Below are positions 17,723-26,604 of a stretch of DNA of 64,000 nt, piece by piece (within the stretch, counting starts at the first letter, position 1; the number at the start of each line of letters is the position of its first letter). Origin of the DNA: Anaerolineaceae bacterium. GTDB taxonomy: Bacteria; Chloroflexota; Anaerolineae; Anaerolineales; UBA11657. Under the pieces are notes generated by a model. It was given only the letters and a program-made list of their open reading frames with translations, ran no database searches and was not told where the DNA came from. The stretch covers positions 62,001 to 126,000 of the forward strand of contig BGOS01000016.1 in NCBI GenBank assembly GCA_003569365.1, in the 5' to 3' direction. The position numbers and the translations under genes are program-made.

Positions 17723-20089
17723 TCAGGCACCGTACGGCACCCAGATGTTTTTGATTTGTGTGGCGTGACGCAGGAACTCCTGCGCGTCGCATTGCCACAA
17801 ATTGCTGTTGTGCGCGCCGCCCGCCCACAGCTGCTTCAGGTTGCTGCAGGAAGCGCGCTCCACGGCTGCGCGCCCGGATTGCGGCCCAAAGTACCACAGG
17901 CCGTCCACATCCATGTGCGCCGCAAGTACTTCGGCCAGCTCGGCGCGGGCGCCAGTGACAATGTTGATCACACCCGCGGGTACGTCGCTGGTCTCAAGCA
18001 CTTGATAGAAGTCTGTGCTGGCCAGCGGGTGCAGCTCTGAAGGCACGGCGATGACCGTGTTGCCTTGTGCAATCGCCGGCGCAATCAACGTTACCAGCCC
18101 CAGCAGCGGCAGTTCATCCGGGCAGATGAGCGCCAGCGTGCCCACGGCCTCCGGCATTGCGAGGGTTACATTGCGCTGCGGCGTGTGATGCACGGCGCCG
18201 TCGTATTTGTCTGCCCATGCCGCAAACACAAACAGGCGCTCCACTGCGGCCTGCACCTCGGCGGCAGCGCTGCGCGCATCCCCGGTCATTGCGCCAATGC
18301 GCTGCGCAAACTCCGCAGCCCGGGTATCAAGATTTTCTGCAAGGTAGTACAAGATTTGCGCGCGCGCATGCGCGCTGGTGCCGGCCCATTTGTCGGCCGC
18401 GCGCGCGGCTTCCACTGCATTGCGGATGTCTTTGCGGTTGCCGGCGCCAACTTCGCCGAGCGCTTTGCCACGCGCATCCAGCACGGTGCGGCTGTAACCG
18501 GAGTCCGGGCGCACTTGCTTGCCGCCGATGAATAGCTTGGGTGTGCGATCCACATCGGGCAGGCTGCCGCCAGCTGCCGCCAGCTTGCGGGCAGCTGCCT
18601 TGCGGGCGGGGGCAGCCACCAGCGCAGCCGCGGCAACTGGTTTCAAATATTCATACAAGCCTTCCTTGCCACCTTCGCGCCCGAAGCCGCTCTCGCGGTA
18701 ACCGCCAAAACCGGATGCGGCATCAAATTGGTTGGTGCAGTTGACCCACACCACACCGGCTTTGATCTGGCGCGCTGCATCCAGCGCAACATTTATGTCT
18801 TCGCTCCACACACTGGCGGCAAGACCGTAGCGGGTGTTGTTGGCGAGCGCAATGGCTTCGGCCGGCGTGCGGAATGTCATGCTGACGAGCACCGGCCCGA
18901 AAATTTCCACTTGCGCCACGGTGGACGCGGGCGCAACATCGGTGAGCAGCGTTGGCGGATAAAAGTAACCGTCTTTGGGGCAGGCCCATGCGGGCTGCCA
19001 CAGCGTGGCGCCTTCGCTGCGGCCCTGCTCCACCAGCTGCTGAATTTTTTCGAGCTGCTTGGGCGCAATGATGGCGCCAATGTCTACGGATTTGTCGAGC
19101 GGGTCGCCAACGCGCAGTTTGTCCATGCGGGCGCGCAGTCGATTGAGCAGCTTGTCCGCCACGCTCTCCTGCACCAGCAGGCGCGAGCCTGCGCAGCACA
19201 CCTGCCCTTGGTTGAACCAGATCGCATCGACGATGCCTTCAACCACGCTGTCCAAGTCGGCTGTGTCAAAGACCACGAACGGCGACTTACCGCCCAGCTC
19301 CAGCGAGAGGCGCTTGCCGCTGCCGGCAGTGGCGCTGCGAATGCGCCGGCCAACATCGGTGGAACCGGTGAACGCAATTTTGTCCACGCCCTTGTGGTTG
19401 ACGATCAGCTCGCCGACTTTGCCGTCGCCCGTGATGATGTTGACGACGCCCGGCGGCAAACCGGCGTCGCGGCAAATTTCGGCGAACAGCAGCGCTGTAA
19501 GCGATGTCCACTCGGCCGGCTTCAGCACAACGGTGTTGCCGGCTGCCAGCGCGGGCGCAATCTTCCATGCCAGCATCAGCAGCGGAAAGTTCCACGGAAT
19601 GATCTGCCCGGCAACGCCCAGCGGCTCAAAGCCGGGCAGGGCGGTGTCGCGCACTTGTGCCCAGCCGGCGTGATGATAGAAGTGGCGCACCATCAGAGGC
19701 ACATCAATGTCGCGTGTCTCACGGATGGGCTTGCCGTTGTCCAGCGTCTCCAGCACGCTGAAGAGGCGGCTGTGGCGCTGAATGCGGCGCGCGATGGCGT
19801 ACAAGTAGCGTGCGCGCGCATGGCCGCTGAGTTGCGCCCACGGGCGGAATGCCCGCCGTGCGGCAGCCACGGCTGCATCCACATCCGCGCTGCTGGCTTG
19901 CGTGATGCGCGCAATGGGTGCACCGGTGGCCGGGTTCACACTTTCAAATGTGGTTCCAGGCGCAGTGAATTCGCCCTTGATAAAGAGCCCAAAGCGGCGC
20001 TGGTGTGCGTCAAGCCAGGCGTTGGCCGGGCCGGCTGCCTCGGGCGCAGGCCCGTAATCCATGGTTTCCAAAATTTCAGCAACAGACAT
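17723..20089 (-). CDS. Two-domain aldehyde dehydrogenase, ALDH16-like
   Basis: A 788-residue protein, about 1.6 times a normal aldehyde dehydrogenase. Residues about 30-490 are a complete NAD(P)-dependent domain: FTGSTDVGRRI (cofactor binding), LELGGKSPF (general-base Glu), FNQGQVCCAGSRL (nucleophile Cys) and EIFGPVL. Residues about 525-788 are a second, shorter aldehyde-dehydrogenase-like domain without a catalytic cysteine motif. This matches the ALDH16 family, whose second domain is non-catalytic. The upstream neighbour on the same strand is deoC, which releases acetaldehyde from deoxyribose 5-phosphate, so acetaldehyde is a likely substrate (inference). Confidence 0.9.
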   Translation of the reverse strand: MSVAEILETMDYGPAPEAAGPANAWLDAHQRRFGLFIKGEFTAPGTTFESVNPATGAPIARITQASSADVDAAVAAARRAFRPWAQLSGHARARYLYAIARRIQRHSRLFSVLETLDNGKPIRETRDIDVPLMVRHFYHHAGWAQVRDTALPGFEPLGVAGQIIPWNFPLLMLAWKIAPALAAGNTVVLKPAEWTSLTALLFAEICRDAGLPPGVVNIITGDGKVGELIVNHKGVDKIAFTGSTDVGRRIRSATAGSGKRLSLELGGKSPFVVFDTADLDSVVEGIVDAIWFNQGQVCCAGSRLLVQESVADKLLNRLRARMDKLRVGDPLDKSVDIGAIIAPKQLEKIQQLVEQGRSEGATLWQPAWACPKDGYFYPPTLLTDVAPASTVAQVEIFGPVLVSMTFRTPAEAIALANNTRYGLAASVWSEDINVALDAARQIKAGVVWVNCTNQFDAASGFGGYRESGFGREGGKEGLYEYLKPVAAAALVAAPARKAAARKLAAAGGSLPDVDRTPKLFIGGKQVRPDSGYSRTVLDARGKALGEVGAGNRKDIRNAVEAARAADKWAGTSAHARAQILYYLAENLDTRAAEFAQRIGAMTGDARSAAAEVQAAVERLFVFAAWADKYDGAVHHTPQRNVTLAMPEAVGTLALICPDELPLLGLVTLIAPAIAQGNTVIAVPSELHPLASTDFYQVLETSDVPAGVINIVTGARAELAEVLAAHMDVDGLWYFGPQSGRAAVERASCSNLKQLWAGGAHNSNLWQCDAQEFLRHATQIKNIWVPYGA

Positions 20090-20152
20090 ATGGTTTAGCC
20101 CCCATCTCGTTGGTTGAAGCGCTCAGCGCAGTGCAACAAATGGCGCGCATCA

Positions 20153-21148
20153 TCAGCCCATTGGATGGCGGAAGGCGGCGGAGTAGCTGCCGGTCACGTG
20201 GTGCTCCAGCTGGCGTTCGATGTCCGTGAGCAAGGCACTGGCGCCCAAGCGCAGCAGGTGCGGCTGCAGCCAGGCATCCCCCAGCTCTTCTTTCACAAGG
20301 ATCAACCAGTCCAGCGCGTGGCGCGCCGTGCGAATGCCACCGGCCGGCTTGAAGCCCACGCGGCAACCGGTTTGCTCGTGGTACTCGCGGATGGCGCGCA
20401 GCATCACGAGGCTCACTGCAAGCGTGGCATTGGTTGCCTCTTTGCCGGTGGATGTCTTGATGAAGTCTGCACCGCCCAGCATGCACACCATGCTTGCGCG
20501 GCTCACATTGGCCAGCGTGCCGAGGTCGCCCGTGGCAATAATGGTCTTCATGTGGGCGGTACCGCATGCCTGCCGGAAGCTGGCAACCTCAGCATGCAGC
20601 GCGACCCAGTCTGCAGTCAGCACCAAGCGGCGGCTGATGACGATGTCTATCTCGCGCGCACCGGCGGCGACGGAGGCTTCGATCTCGCGCAGTTTAAGTG
20701 GCTGCGGGGTCTGGCCGGCGGGGAAGCCGGTGGAAACTGCTGCCACCGGCAGGCTGCTGCCGTGCAGCGCTGCAACCGCATCGGCCACCAGCGCGTGATA
20801 CACACACACGGCACCGGCTTGGATGCTGCCTGCCGGTACGCCAAGTGCTTCCATTAAATCTGTGCGCACGGGATGGAGCGCCTTTTGGCACAGGCGCTGC
20901 ACATTGCCGGGCGTGTCATCGCCGGCGAGTGTGGTGAGGTCAATTGTTTGAATGGCGCGCAGCAGCCAAGCCGCCTGCCATTGTTTTTTTACCGTGCGGC
21001 GGCCGGCGAGTGTGGCTACGCGGCGCTCGACGGCACTGCGGTTCACGCGCTGTGCGTCCACCCATGCCGCATCAAAGGTGCCACCCGGATTGCGGCGCTC
21101 GGTTTGCTGCTGCTCCGGCGCAGCAGCGGCACCAACGTGGCTCAGCAT
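20153..21148 (-). CDS. deoC: Deoxyribose-phosphate aldolase
   Basis: A 331-residue class I aldolase that splits 2-deoxyribose 5-phosphate into glyceraldehyde 3-phosphate and acetaldehyde. The Schiff-base Lys lies in VGFKPAGGIR and the proton-relay Lys in FIKTSTGK; GAREIDIVIS carries the conserved Asp. It is longer than the E. coli enzyme (about 260) because of an N-terminal extension, like the group that includes animal DERA. It lies 63 bases upstream of the ALDH16-like gene on the same strand, suggesting a deoxynucleoside salvage or catabolism unit. The N-terminal extension could be shorter if a later start is used. Confidence 0.93.
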   Translation of the reverse strand: MLSHVGAAAAPEQQQTERRNPGGTFDAAWVDAQRVNRSAVERRVATLAGRRTVKKQWQAAWLLRAIQTIDLTTLAGDDTPGNVQRLCQKALHPVRTDLMEALGVPAGSIQAGAVCVYHALVADAVAALHGSSLPVAAVSTGFPAGQTPQPLKLREIEASVAAGAREIDIVISRRLVLTADWVALHAEVASFRQACGTAHMKTIIATGDLGTLANVSRASMVCMLGGADFIKTSTGKEATNATLAVSLVMLRAIREYHEQTGCRVGFKPAGGIRTARHALDWLILVKEELGDAWLQPHLLRLGASALLTDIERQLEHHVTGSYSAAFRHPMG

Positions 21149-21379
21149 TGGCGCACCATCAGGTTGCGGCTACTGCGTAACATGGCAGGTTGCCAATTAC
21201 GAAATACGGTCAAGCGCGGCGTTGTGGCTTGCATGCAGATACTGACTGCGCAAATTGTAGACGAGAAACCGGCAGCGCACTTAGATCGCACAAGTACTTT
21301 CATAGTCGGAAGAAGTTGTGCCAGGATTTGGCAGCTTGCACCTAATCTGGCTGCAAGTTACCGGATCGGTAAGCTACTG

Positions 21380-22378
21380 CTAGCTGCGCTGCAGCGTGAG
21401 ACGCACCACATGTTCATCGCGCCCGCCAAACTTGTACTTGTAATCTTCAGCGCCCTGCATGAAGTCAAAGTGAGTGTGCCCGGTTGCAATTGCATGCTCG
21501 ATCAAGTGCGCCAGCAGCACCCAGCCCGGCGAGAGGGCGCTGGCATAAGCCGGGTCATAGCCGGAGTTGTACAAATAGATGCGGTGGTTCATGCTGAAGA
21601 AGGCGTACACCGCAACCGGGTGCCCGGCCACATCCAGAAAGCAGAGGTGCAGCAAACCGGTTGCGAATGCTGCGCGAAACACGCCCTGAAAACTTGAGCG
21701 CATCCGGGGATTGAGGAATTCTGTTTTGGCCGGACTGCTGGCTGCCATCAGGTGCATCAGTTCTTCCGTGGCGGCCGATACATCGGCACCGTTGGGGAGC
21801 AGGCGCCATTGCGCGCCTTCGGCCTCGGCGCGCCTTAGCTTGCGGCGCAGCTCGTGGCGCTGCTTGCTGGCCAGCTGCGCAACGTAATCATCAAAGCTGG
21901 TGGGCAAAGTTGCGATGGGGCACACATCAAGGCGCGTCACTTCTGCGCGCCAGCCGTAGTGTGCAGCCAGCTGCTGCCATTGTGCAATTGTGGGTGACTG
22001 TTCCGGGATATTGGAGAGTTGTGCGTACTGCCACGCGGGTGCTTGCGGGCCGGCCCACCATTCCAAGACGGCAGCGCGCAAATCAGTTGCATTGCTAGTT
22101 GTTGTGACAACATCCAGATAGTCGGCAATCTCCTCGCCGCCCACCCAGCGCAGCACGCCCGCCAGATCCACGTATAGCGCAGCTAAGCCAAGCAAGCTGT
22201 GGTCGGCAGCGCGCAATGCCAGCACGCGCAGCTCGCCTTCTCCCAACCCGGCCCACCACGCGCGTTGGAACTCCAGAGTTTGGAACGGTGTGGCGTGTAC
22301 GCTGCGCGCGATGAGGCGGTTCCAGTCATCCGCCAGATCTATGAAGGCTGCAGCGCCTGAATGAACCTCCAGCTGCAT
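21380..22378 (-). CDS. GNAT-type acetyltransferase (BioF2-like/CelD)
   Basis: A 332-residue protein of the BioF2-like (Acetyltransf_6) group, with two GNAT-like halves. The second half shows YVAQLASKQRHELRRKLRRA, the typical basic stretch, then LCFLDVAGHPVAVYAFFSM and the closing FDFMQGAEDYKYKFGG, a strong signature of the family (G...YK..FG). Members occur in exopolysaccharide and envelope clusters and are thought to transfer acyl groups, but few have known substrates. The gene starts five bases after the stop of the nucleotidyltransferase-domain gene on the same strand, so the two are probably co-transcribed. A small inverted repeat TTACCG/CGGTAA at 21359-21373 lies just after the gene. Confidence 0.8.
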   Translation of the reverse strand: MQLEVHSGAAAFIDLADDWNRLIARSVHATPFQTLEFQRAWWAGLGEGELRVLALRAADHSLLGLAALYVDLAGVLRWVGGEEIADYLDVVTTTSNATDLRAAVLEWWAGPQAPAWQYAQLSNIPEQSPTIAQWQQLAAHYGWRAEVTRLDVCPIATLPTSFDDYVAQLASKQRHELRRKLRRAEAEGAQWRLLPNGADVSAATEELMHLMAASSPAKTEFLNPRMRSSFQGVFRAAFATGLLHLCFLDVAGHPVAVYAFFSMNHRIYLYNSGYDPAYASALSPGWVLLAHLIEHAIATGHTHFDFMQGAEDYKYKFGGRDEHVVRLTLQRS

Positions 22379-22383
22379 TGAGT

Positions 22384-23439
22384 TCAGGCAGCGACGCCTT
22401 CAGTGCGCGCCCAGTTCTGCACTACCGCTTCAACGGCGTCAATCAGCCGGCTGGCTGCGTCGATGCGGTCAGAAAGTTGTTCGGCGCTGCCCTTGCCGGT
22501 CTGGCTGAGGAAGCTGGCGTAGTGCTCCAAGGCCAATGCGGCAGGTTCCGGCTCGGCGGATTGCAGCAATGCAGCCGCGCTCGCAGCCAGTGCGCGTTCA
22601 ATAAACGGCAATGCCAGGCGCCCATCACCGCTGGCATCGAGTGCGTCAAATGCACGCAAGTAATATGCGTGGCGCGCGGGGCTGGCATCCATGTGCGCAG
22701 CCAAGGCTTCCGGCGGCAGCTCGGCTGCGGCCTTGTGCAATGTGATCCAGGCGGCGCGCAGCGCCTGCAGTGTGGTGGCATCCGGCGGCCCGTACCCAAG
22801 GGCCTGCAGCGCGAGCGGCATCAGGCTGGGCTGCGCGAGGCGCGTGGCGGCTGCAGCCAGCAGCCGCAGTTGCTGGCGCTGCGCGTTGCTTTGGTACACC
22901 AGACTCAACACGGCGGTAATGGACCATTCCACCGTGGCCAGCAGCGCGCGCAAGTCATCCGGGTCAAGTGGAATGGGCGCGGGCAGCGCACGGTAGGCGC
23001 TGATGCGCGCGAGCTCCTGGCGCGCGCGGGCGCAGGCATTGCGCGCGCGCGCGTGCACATTTTCTGACGTGTCAAACTGCCCGCGCACGACTGCCTGCAG
23101 CAGATCAAAAAAGTGCTGCGGGTCATACAGGCGCATGGCGTCGAACACTGTTTGCGCCAGATGCGGGTGCTGGCGCAGGGCGCGCTTGTCTGCAAATTCG
23201 CGCGGGTGCAGGTAGCTGAGCTCAATGTGCACCAGCTCGCTCAAGGCCACGCAGGATTCATAGTTATCGGGCGGCGCGCTATCCACCAGCACAATATCCA
23301 AATCCGATGAGCCGCCAAGCTGCGGCTCACTGCGTGCCACTGAGCCCGTCAGATACGCCGCTACCAGCGTTGTGCGCTGCGATGCCTGCTGCTCCGCAAA
23401 GCGGCGGGCGTTCTGCACCAGCAGCTCGCGATCCATCAT
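22384..23439 (-). CDS. Nucleotidyltransferase-domain protein
   Basis: A 351-residue protein. The N-terminal part has the polymerase-beta-like nucleotidyltransferase motif AAYLTGSVARSEPQLGGSSD followed at once by LDIVLVD (pattern GS..RG....SDlDl.v). The motif is intact, although the RG is replaced by RS. The remainder is alpha-helical and Ala/Leu-rich with no recognised domain. It may add a nucleotide to a small molecule or protein. It overlaps the deoxynucleoside kinase gene by ATGA (23436-23439), so the two products are probably made together. Confidence 0.7.
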   Translation of the reverse strand: MMDRELLVQNARRFAEQQASQRTTLVAAYLTGSVARSEPQLGGSSDLDIVLVDSAPPDNYESCVALSELVHIELSYLHPREFADKRALRQHPHLAQTVFDAMRLYDPQHFFDLLQAVVRGQFDTSENVHARARNACARARQELARISAYRALPAPIPLDPDDLRALLATVEWSITAVLSLVYQSNAQRQQLRLLAAAATRLAQPSLMPLALQALGYGPPDATTLQALRAAWITLHKAAAELPPEALAAHMDASPARHAYYLRAFDALDASGDGRLALPFIERALAASAAALLQSAEPEPAALALEHYASFLSQTGKGSAEQLSDRIDAASRLIDAVEAVVQNWARTEGVAA

Positions 23440-24086
23440 GCGGTTACCGGGCGGGCAAGACCCAGCGGCAGGCCGGGCTGGCGCACCCCGGCCAGCGCAG
23501 CGCGCACCTGCGCAGCCACCAGTTCCAGGTGCGAGCCGTGCTGCACAAAGTCCAGCGCGTTTGTTTCAATCACCAGAGTTTCTGGCAAGCCGGCGGCGTC
23601 ATTAAATTGCGCATCATAAGCATTGCGCAGCGCTTCAATGTAATCGCGGTCCATTTCACGCTCGTAGGGGCGGTCGCGCTGTTCAATGCGGCGCAGCAGT
23701 GTTTGCGTGCTGGCACGCAAATACACCAGCAGGTCCGGTTGCGGCAGCTTGTCGCTGAGTGCGCCATACACTTGCAGGTAAGTTGCCAGCTCGTCTCCGT
23801 GCAAGTTCAGGCCCGCAAACAGCCGGTCCTTCGCAAAAGTGTAATCCGCAATCACGCTCTCGCCAGTTTGCAGGCTGGCAGCCACTTCTTGCAGTTGGCG
23901 GTAGCGGCTCAGCAGGAAAAATATTTGCGTTTGAAAAGCAAAGCGCGCGCGGTCACTGTAAAAGTCGCCCAGAAACGGATTGGCATCAAACTCCTCCAGC
24001 ACCACTTGCGCAGACAGCACTGGTTGCAGCAGGCGCGCCAGGGTTGTTTTGCCGGCGCCAATCACACCCTCAATTGCAATGTACAT
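23436..24086 (-). CDS. Deoxynucleoside kinase
   Basis: A 216-residue kinase that phosphorylates deoxyadenosine, deoxyguanosine or a similar nucleoside. The P-loop is IEGVIGAGKTTLARLL at the very N-terminus. EEFDANPFLGDFY is the substrate-binding segment after it (family pattern E....NPFL..FY). DYTFAKDRLFA corresponds to the (D/E)RS motif region and RDRPYEREMD to the LID. ATG 24086 is chosen because family members start within a few residues of the P-loop strand (MYIAIEG). The genes downstream are a nucleotidyltransferase-domain protein and an acetyltransferase. Confidence 0.88.
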   Translation of the reverse strand: MYIAIEGVIGAGKTTLARLLQPVLSAQVVLEEFDANPFLGDFYSDRARFAFQTQIFFLLSRYRQLQEVAASLQTGESVIADYTFAKDRLFAGLNLHGDELATYLQVYGALSDKLPQPDLLVYLRASTQTLLRRIEQRDRPYEREMDRDYIEALRNAYDAQFNDAAGLPETLVIETNALDFVQHGSHLELVAAQVRAALAGVRQPGLPLGLARPVTA

Positions 24087-24161
24087 AGAATGGATAGGAT
24101 AACGAAGCGCGGGAGTTTTGGCAACCGCCGCCTCCATGGTAACATCGCCAACCGGAACATT

Positions 24162-25109
24162 ATGCAACGCAATCTGGTGCGCGTGATTGTGATTTTGGCG
24201 ATGTGGCTTGCCACGGCGCCGGTGGCCGCGGCTGCCGAGGGCGGTGGCGCCGGGGCTGAGTTTGTGTTTGGGCGCACACGAATTGTGCGCGCTGGCGAGC
24301 ACAGTGGTGCCATGTTTGTTTTTGGCGGCATGGTGGTGATTGAGCCAGGTGCGATAGTGAATGGCGATTTGTTGACCGTCGGCAGCCTGTTGGAGATTGG
24401 CGGCACCATAACCGGCGATTTGACGGTAGTGGGCGGCGGCGGAGCACTCTCCGATAGTGCTGTAATTGATGGCGACTTCAACAGTGTGGGGAGCACGGTG
24501 CAGCGCGCGCCCGGGACGGTAATTCGCGGGTCAGATCCCGGGCCCATGCTTCTGGATGGACCCGGCCGGTGGACCTCGACAGGTGAGTGGAGAATTAATG
24601 GCTGGTGGTCCGGGCTGGTGGGTGTGCTGGCGCTGGCTGCGCTTACCGGCATCGCACAGCTGTTGGTGCCAGCGCAATTGGAGCGCGTTGGGCAGGAACT
24701 ATTAGACCATGCGCCGCGTTCATTTCTGATTGGCGCTGCTGTCTTGGTTGGAGCCCCGATGGCTGCTGCATTGTTGATTGTCACGTGCCTGCTGGCGATT
24801 GCCGGTGTGGCGGGAGTTGTGCTCATGCTGCTTGGGCTGCTTGCCGGCTGGCTGGCACTCGGGGCTGCGCTGGGGCGGCGCATGCTGGCGCTGCAACTGC
24901 AACGCGGGCTGCACCCGGCGCTGGCAGCAGCGGCAGGCTGCCTTGTACTCACGCTAACCTTTATGGCCGGTGGCACCGTGCCCGTACTGGGCGTGCTGTT
25001 CACATTGCTGGGCTTTTGTGCGGTGCTTGCCGGCCTGGGTGCCACTGCCGTCACGCGTTTTGGCACGCGTCGCGGGCGTCCGGCAGCTGCTGCGCTGCCG
25101 GACGCTTAG
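24162..25109 (+). CDS. Bactofilin-like membrane protein with signal peptide
   Basis: A 315-residue protein. Residues about 1-25 are a signal peptide (ending ATAPVAAAAEG). Residues about 35-125 form a repetitive beta-helix-like part (FVFGGMVVIEPGAIVNGDLL, GSLLEIGGTITGDLTVVGGG) like polymer-forming bactofilin domains. Residues about 145-300 contain four hydrophobic segments, with VGVLALAALTGIAQLL first. The layout is that of a polymer-forming cytoskeletal protein with a membrane anchor, seen in several Chloroflexota and related genomes; its function is unknown. It is divergent from the deoxynucleoside kinase with 75 bases between them. Confidence 0.72.
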   Translation: MQRNLVRVIVILAMWLATAPVAAAAEGGGAGAEFVFGRTRIVRAGEHSGAMFVFGGMVVIEPGAIVNGDLLTVGSLLEIGGTITGDLTVVGGGGALSDSAVIDGDFNSVGSTVQRAPGTVIRGSDPGPMLLDGPGRWTSTGEWRINGWWSGLVGVLALAALTGIAQLLVPAQLERVGQELLDHAPRSFLIGAAVLVGAPMAAALLIVTCLLAIAGVAGVVLMLLGLLAGWLALGAALGRRMLALQLQRGLHPALAAAAGCLVLTLTFMAGGTVPVLGVLFTLLGFCAVLAGLGATAVTRFGTRRGRPAAAALPDA

Positions 25110-25399
25110 CAGTTCGCAGCGCACTGGTCTCCTCGAGTACCGGGTTGGCAGTTCTGCCTGCTATCCCAGATGAAGCACCAAACTCCAGAATGGGCAGCCG
25201 TGGATGGCATTGCTTAACGTGGTGTTGAACCTGGGCACGCTTTTGGGCGCCGGGCTGGCTCCGCTGGCGGTACAATTTTTTGGGACTGCGCGGAGCGTTG
25301 GGTTTGGGTAGTAGCTGCGCGTTGTGGCGGGCTTGGCCCTGATGCTGGCGGGTTAGCACCCGCACTTGACCAGTCAACATTATCGCGGGAGCAATTCAA
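25110..25399. other. Intergenic region with a possible membrane-protein remnant
   Basis: Between 25204 and 25311 a short frame reads MALLNVVLNLGTLLGAGLAP and then LAVQFFGTARSVGFG, ending in two adjacent stop codons. After them the same frame continues as LRVVAGLALMLAG. The two hydrophobic stretches with a small loop resemble the last helices of a transporter, so this may be a relic. There is no start signal or recognised family, and chance cannot be excluded. Confidence 0.25.
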
Positions 25400-26320
25400 A
25401 TGCGGATCATAATTACAGGCGGGAGTGGTTTCATCGGGCAGGCGTTGAGCAGCGCTTTGATTGCCGCCGGGCATAAAGTAATTGCACTCAGCCGCGCGCC
25501 GGGCACGGCGCGTTTTGCGGCGGGCGTGCAGAGCGTGCAATGGGATGCCGTCAGCGCAGCCGGGTGGGGCCATCTGGTTGATGCAGACACAGCAATTGTT
25601 CAGCTGGCTGGCGAGAGTATCGCTGGCGATTCTTTTTTCCCGCGGCGCTGGTCGGTGCAAATGAAGGAGCGGATCATGCGCAGTCGGGTACAGACCGGGC
25701 AGGCAGTGATGGCTGCGGTCCGGGCGGCGCCTGAGAAGCCGGCTGTGGTGGTGCAAGGATCGGCGGTTGGTTTTTATGGCACTGGCGCCGACGAGCAATT
25801 CACCGAGCGCAGCCCGTCTGGCGCTGATTTCATGGCGCAGGTGTGCCGTGACTGGGAAGCCAGCACGGATGAGCTTGCGGCTTTGGGCGTGCGCCGTGCC
25901 ATTGCCCGCATTGGCCTGCCGCTGAATGCACATGGCGGTGTATTGCCAAGATTTCTGCTGCCGTATCGCTTGTTTGCCGGCGGACCCTTTGGCAGTGGCC
26001 GGCAGTACTTTTCTTGGATTCATATGGCGGACCTGCTGGGTGCGCTGCGTTTCCTGATTGAAGAGCCCACCGCGAGCGGCGCCTTCAATCTGACCGCCCC
26101 GCAACCCGTCACCAACGCAGAGTTTGGCCGCGCACTGGGTGCGGTATTGCATCGTCCATCGCTTCTGCCGGTGCCGCGCTTCGCTTTCCAGCTTGCGTTT
26201 GGAGAAGTGTCGACGGTTATACTTGACGGGCAGCGCGTGCTGCCGGCAGCACTTCAGGCAGCCGGCTACACCTTCAGGTTTTCCGAGGTACGCGCAGCAC
26301 TTCAAGATCTGCTGGGATAA
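25400..26320 (+). CDS. TIGR01777-type NAD(P)-dependent epimerase
   Basis: A 306-residue extended short-chain dehydrogenase-like protein related to YfcH. RIIITGGSGFIGQALSSALI is the Rossmann motif. IVQLAGESI and RWSVQMKERIMRSRVQTGQA form the conserved TIGR01777 segment, VVQGSAVGFYG carries the family Ser/Tyr region, and GRQYFSWIHMADL is the usual closing motif. Bacterial members have no settled substrate; some plant relatives act in plastid division. ATG 25400 is preceded by GGGAGCAA as a weak ribosome binding site. The gene stands alone, with the flanking regions non-coding. Confidence 0.88.
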   Translation: MRIIITGGSGFIGQALSSALIAAGHKVIALSRAPGTARFAAGVQSVQWDAVSAAGWGHLVDADTAIVQLAGESIAGDSFFPRRWSVQMKERIMRSRVQTGQAVMAAVRAAPEKPAVVVQGSAVGFYGTGADEQFTERSPSGADFMAQVCRDWEASTDELAALGVRRAIARIGLPLNAHGGVLPRFLLPYRLFAGGPFGSGRQYFSWIHMADLLGALRFLIEEPTASGAFNLTAPQPVTNAEFGRALGAVLHRPSLLPVPRFAFQLAFGEVSTVILDGQRVLPAALQAAGYTFRFSEVRAALQDLLG

Positions 26321-26604
26321 GCAGTGCGGCAGGGGCCGCATTCATTTAGGGTGCATGCACCGCAGGGGGCCGCCCGATGCTGGAGTCGTTGTCGCTTTGC
26401 TTCTCAATTTATTGCATTAGCAGTTTATGCTGTAGTGCGGTTCCCGCTTTCTCCGGCCTGTGGGTAAGGTGGTTTTTCCGGCGGCATCCGCTGCGCGAGC
26501 CGCGCTCACGGGCGCGCGTGATTGAACACGTGGCAAGAACCCCCGACCTTTAGTGCTGAAAGTCCGCGGCGCTGGGCGCGTTCTCTGCGCCAACACATAT
26601 ATTT

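Noticed and set aside
18728..20098. A 456-codon plus-strand frame opposite the aldehyde dehydrogenase
   Set aside because: The minus strand encodes a clear ALDH16-like protein; the plus frame is rich in Gly/Arg/His and unlike any family.
26379..26555. A 58-codon frame starting MLESLSLCFSIYCISS
   Set aside because: No ribosome binding site, Cys-rich composition unlike neighbours and no family; treated as non-coding.
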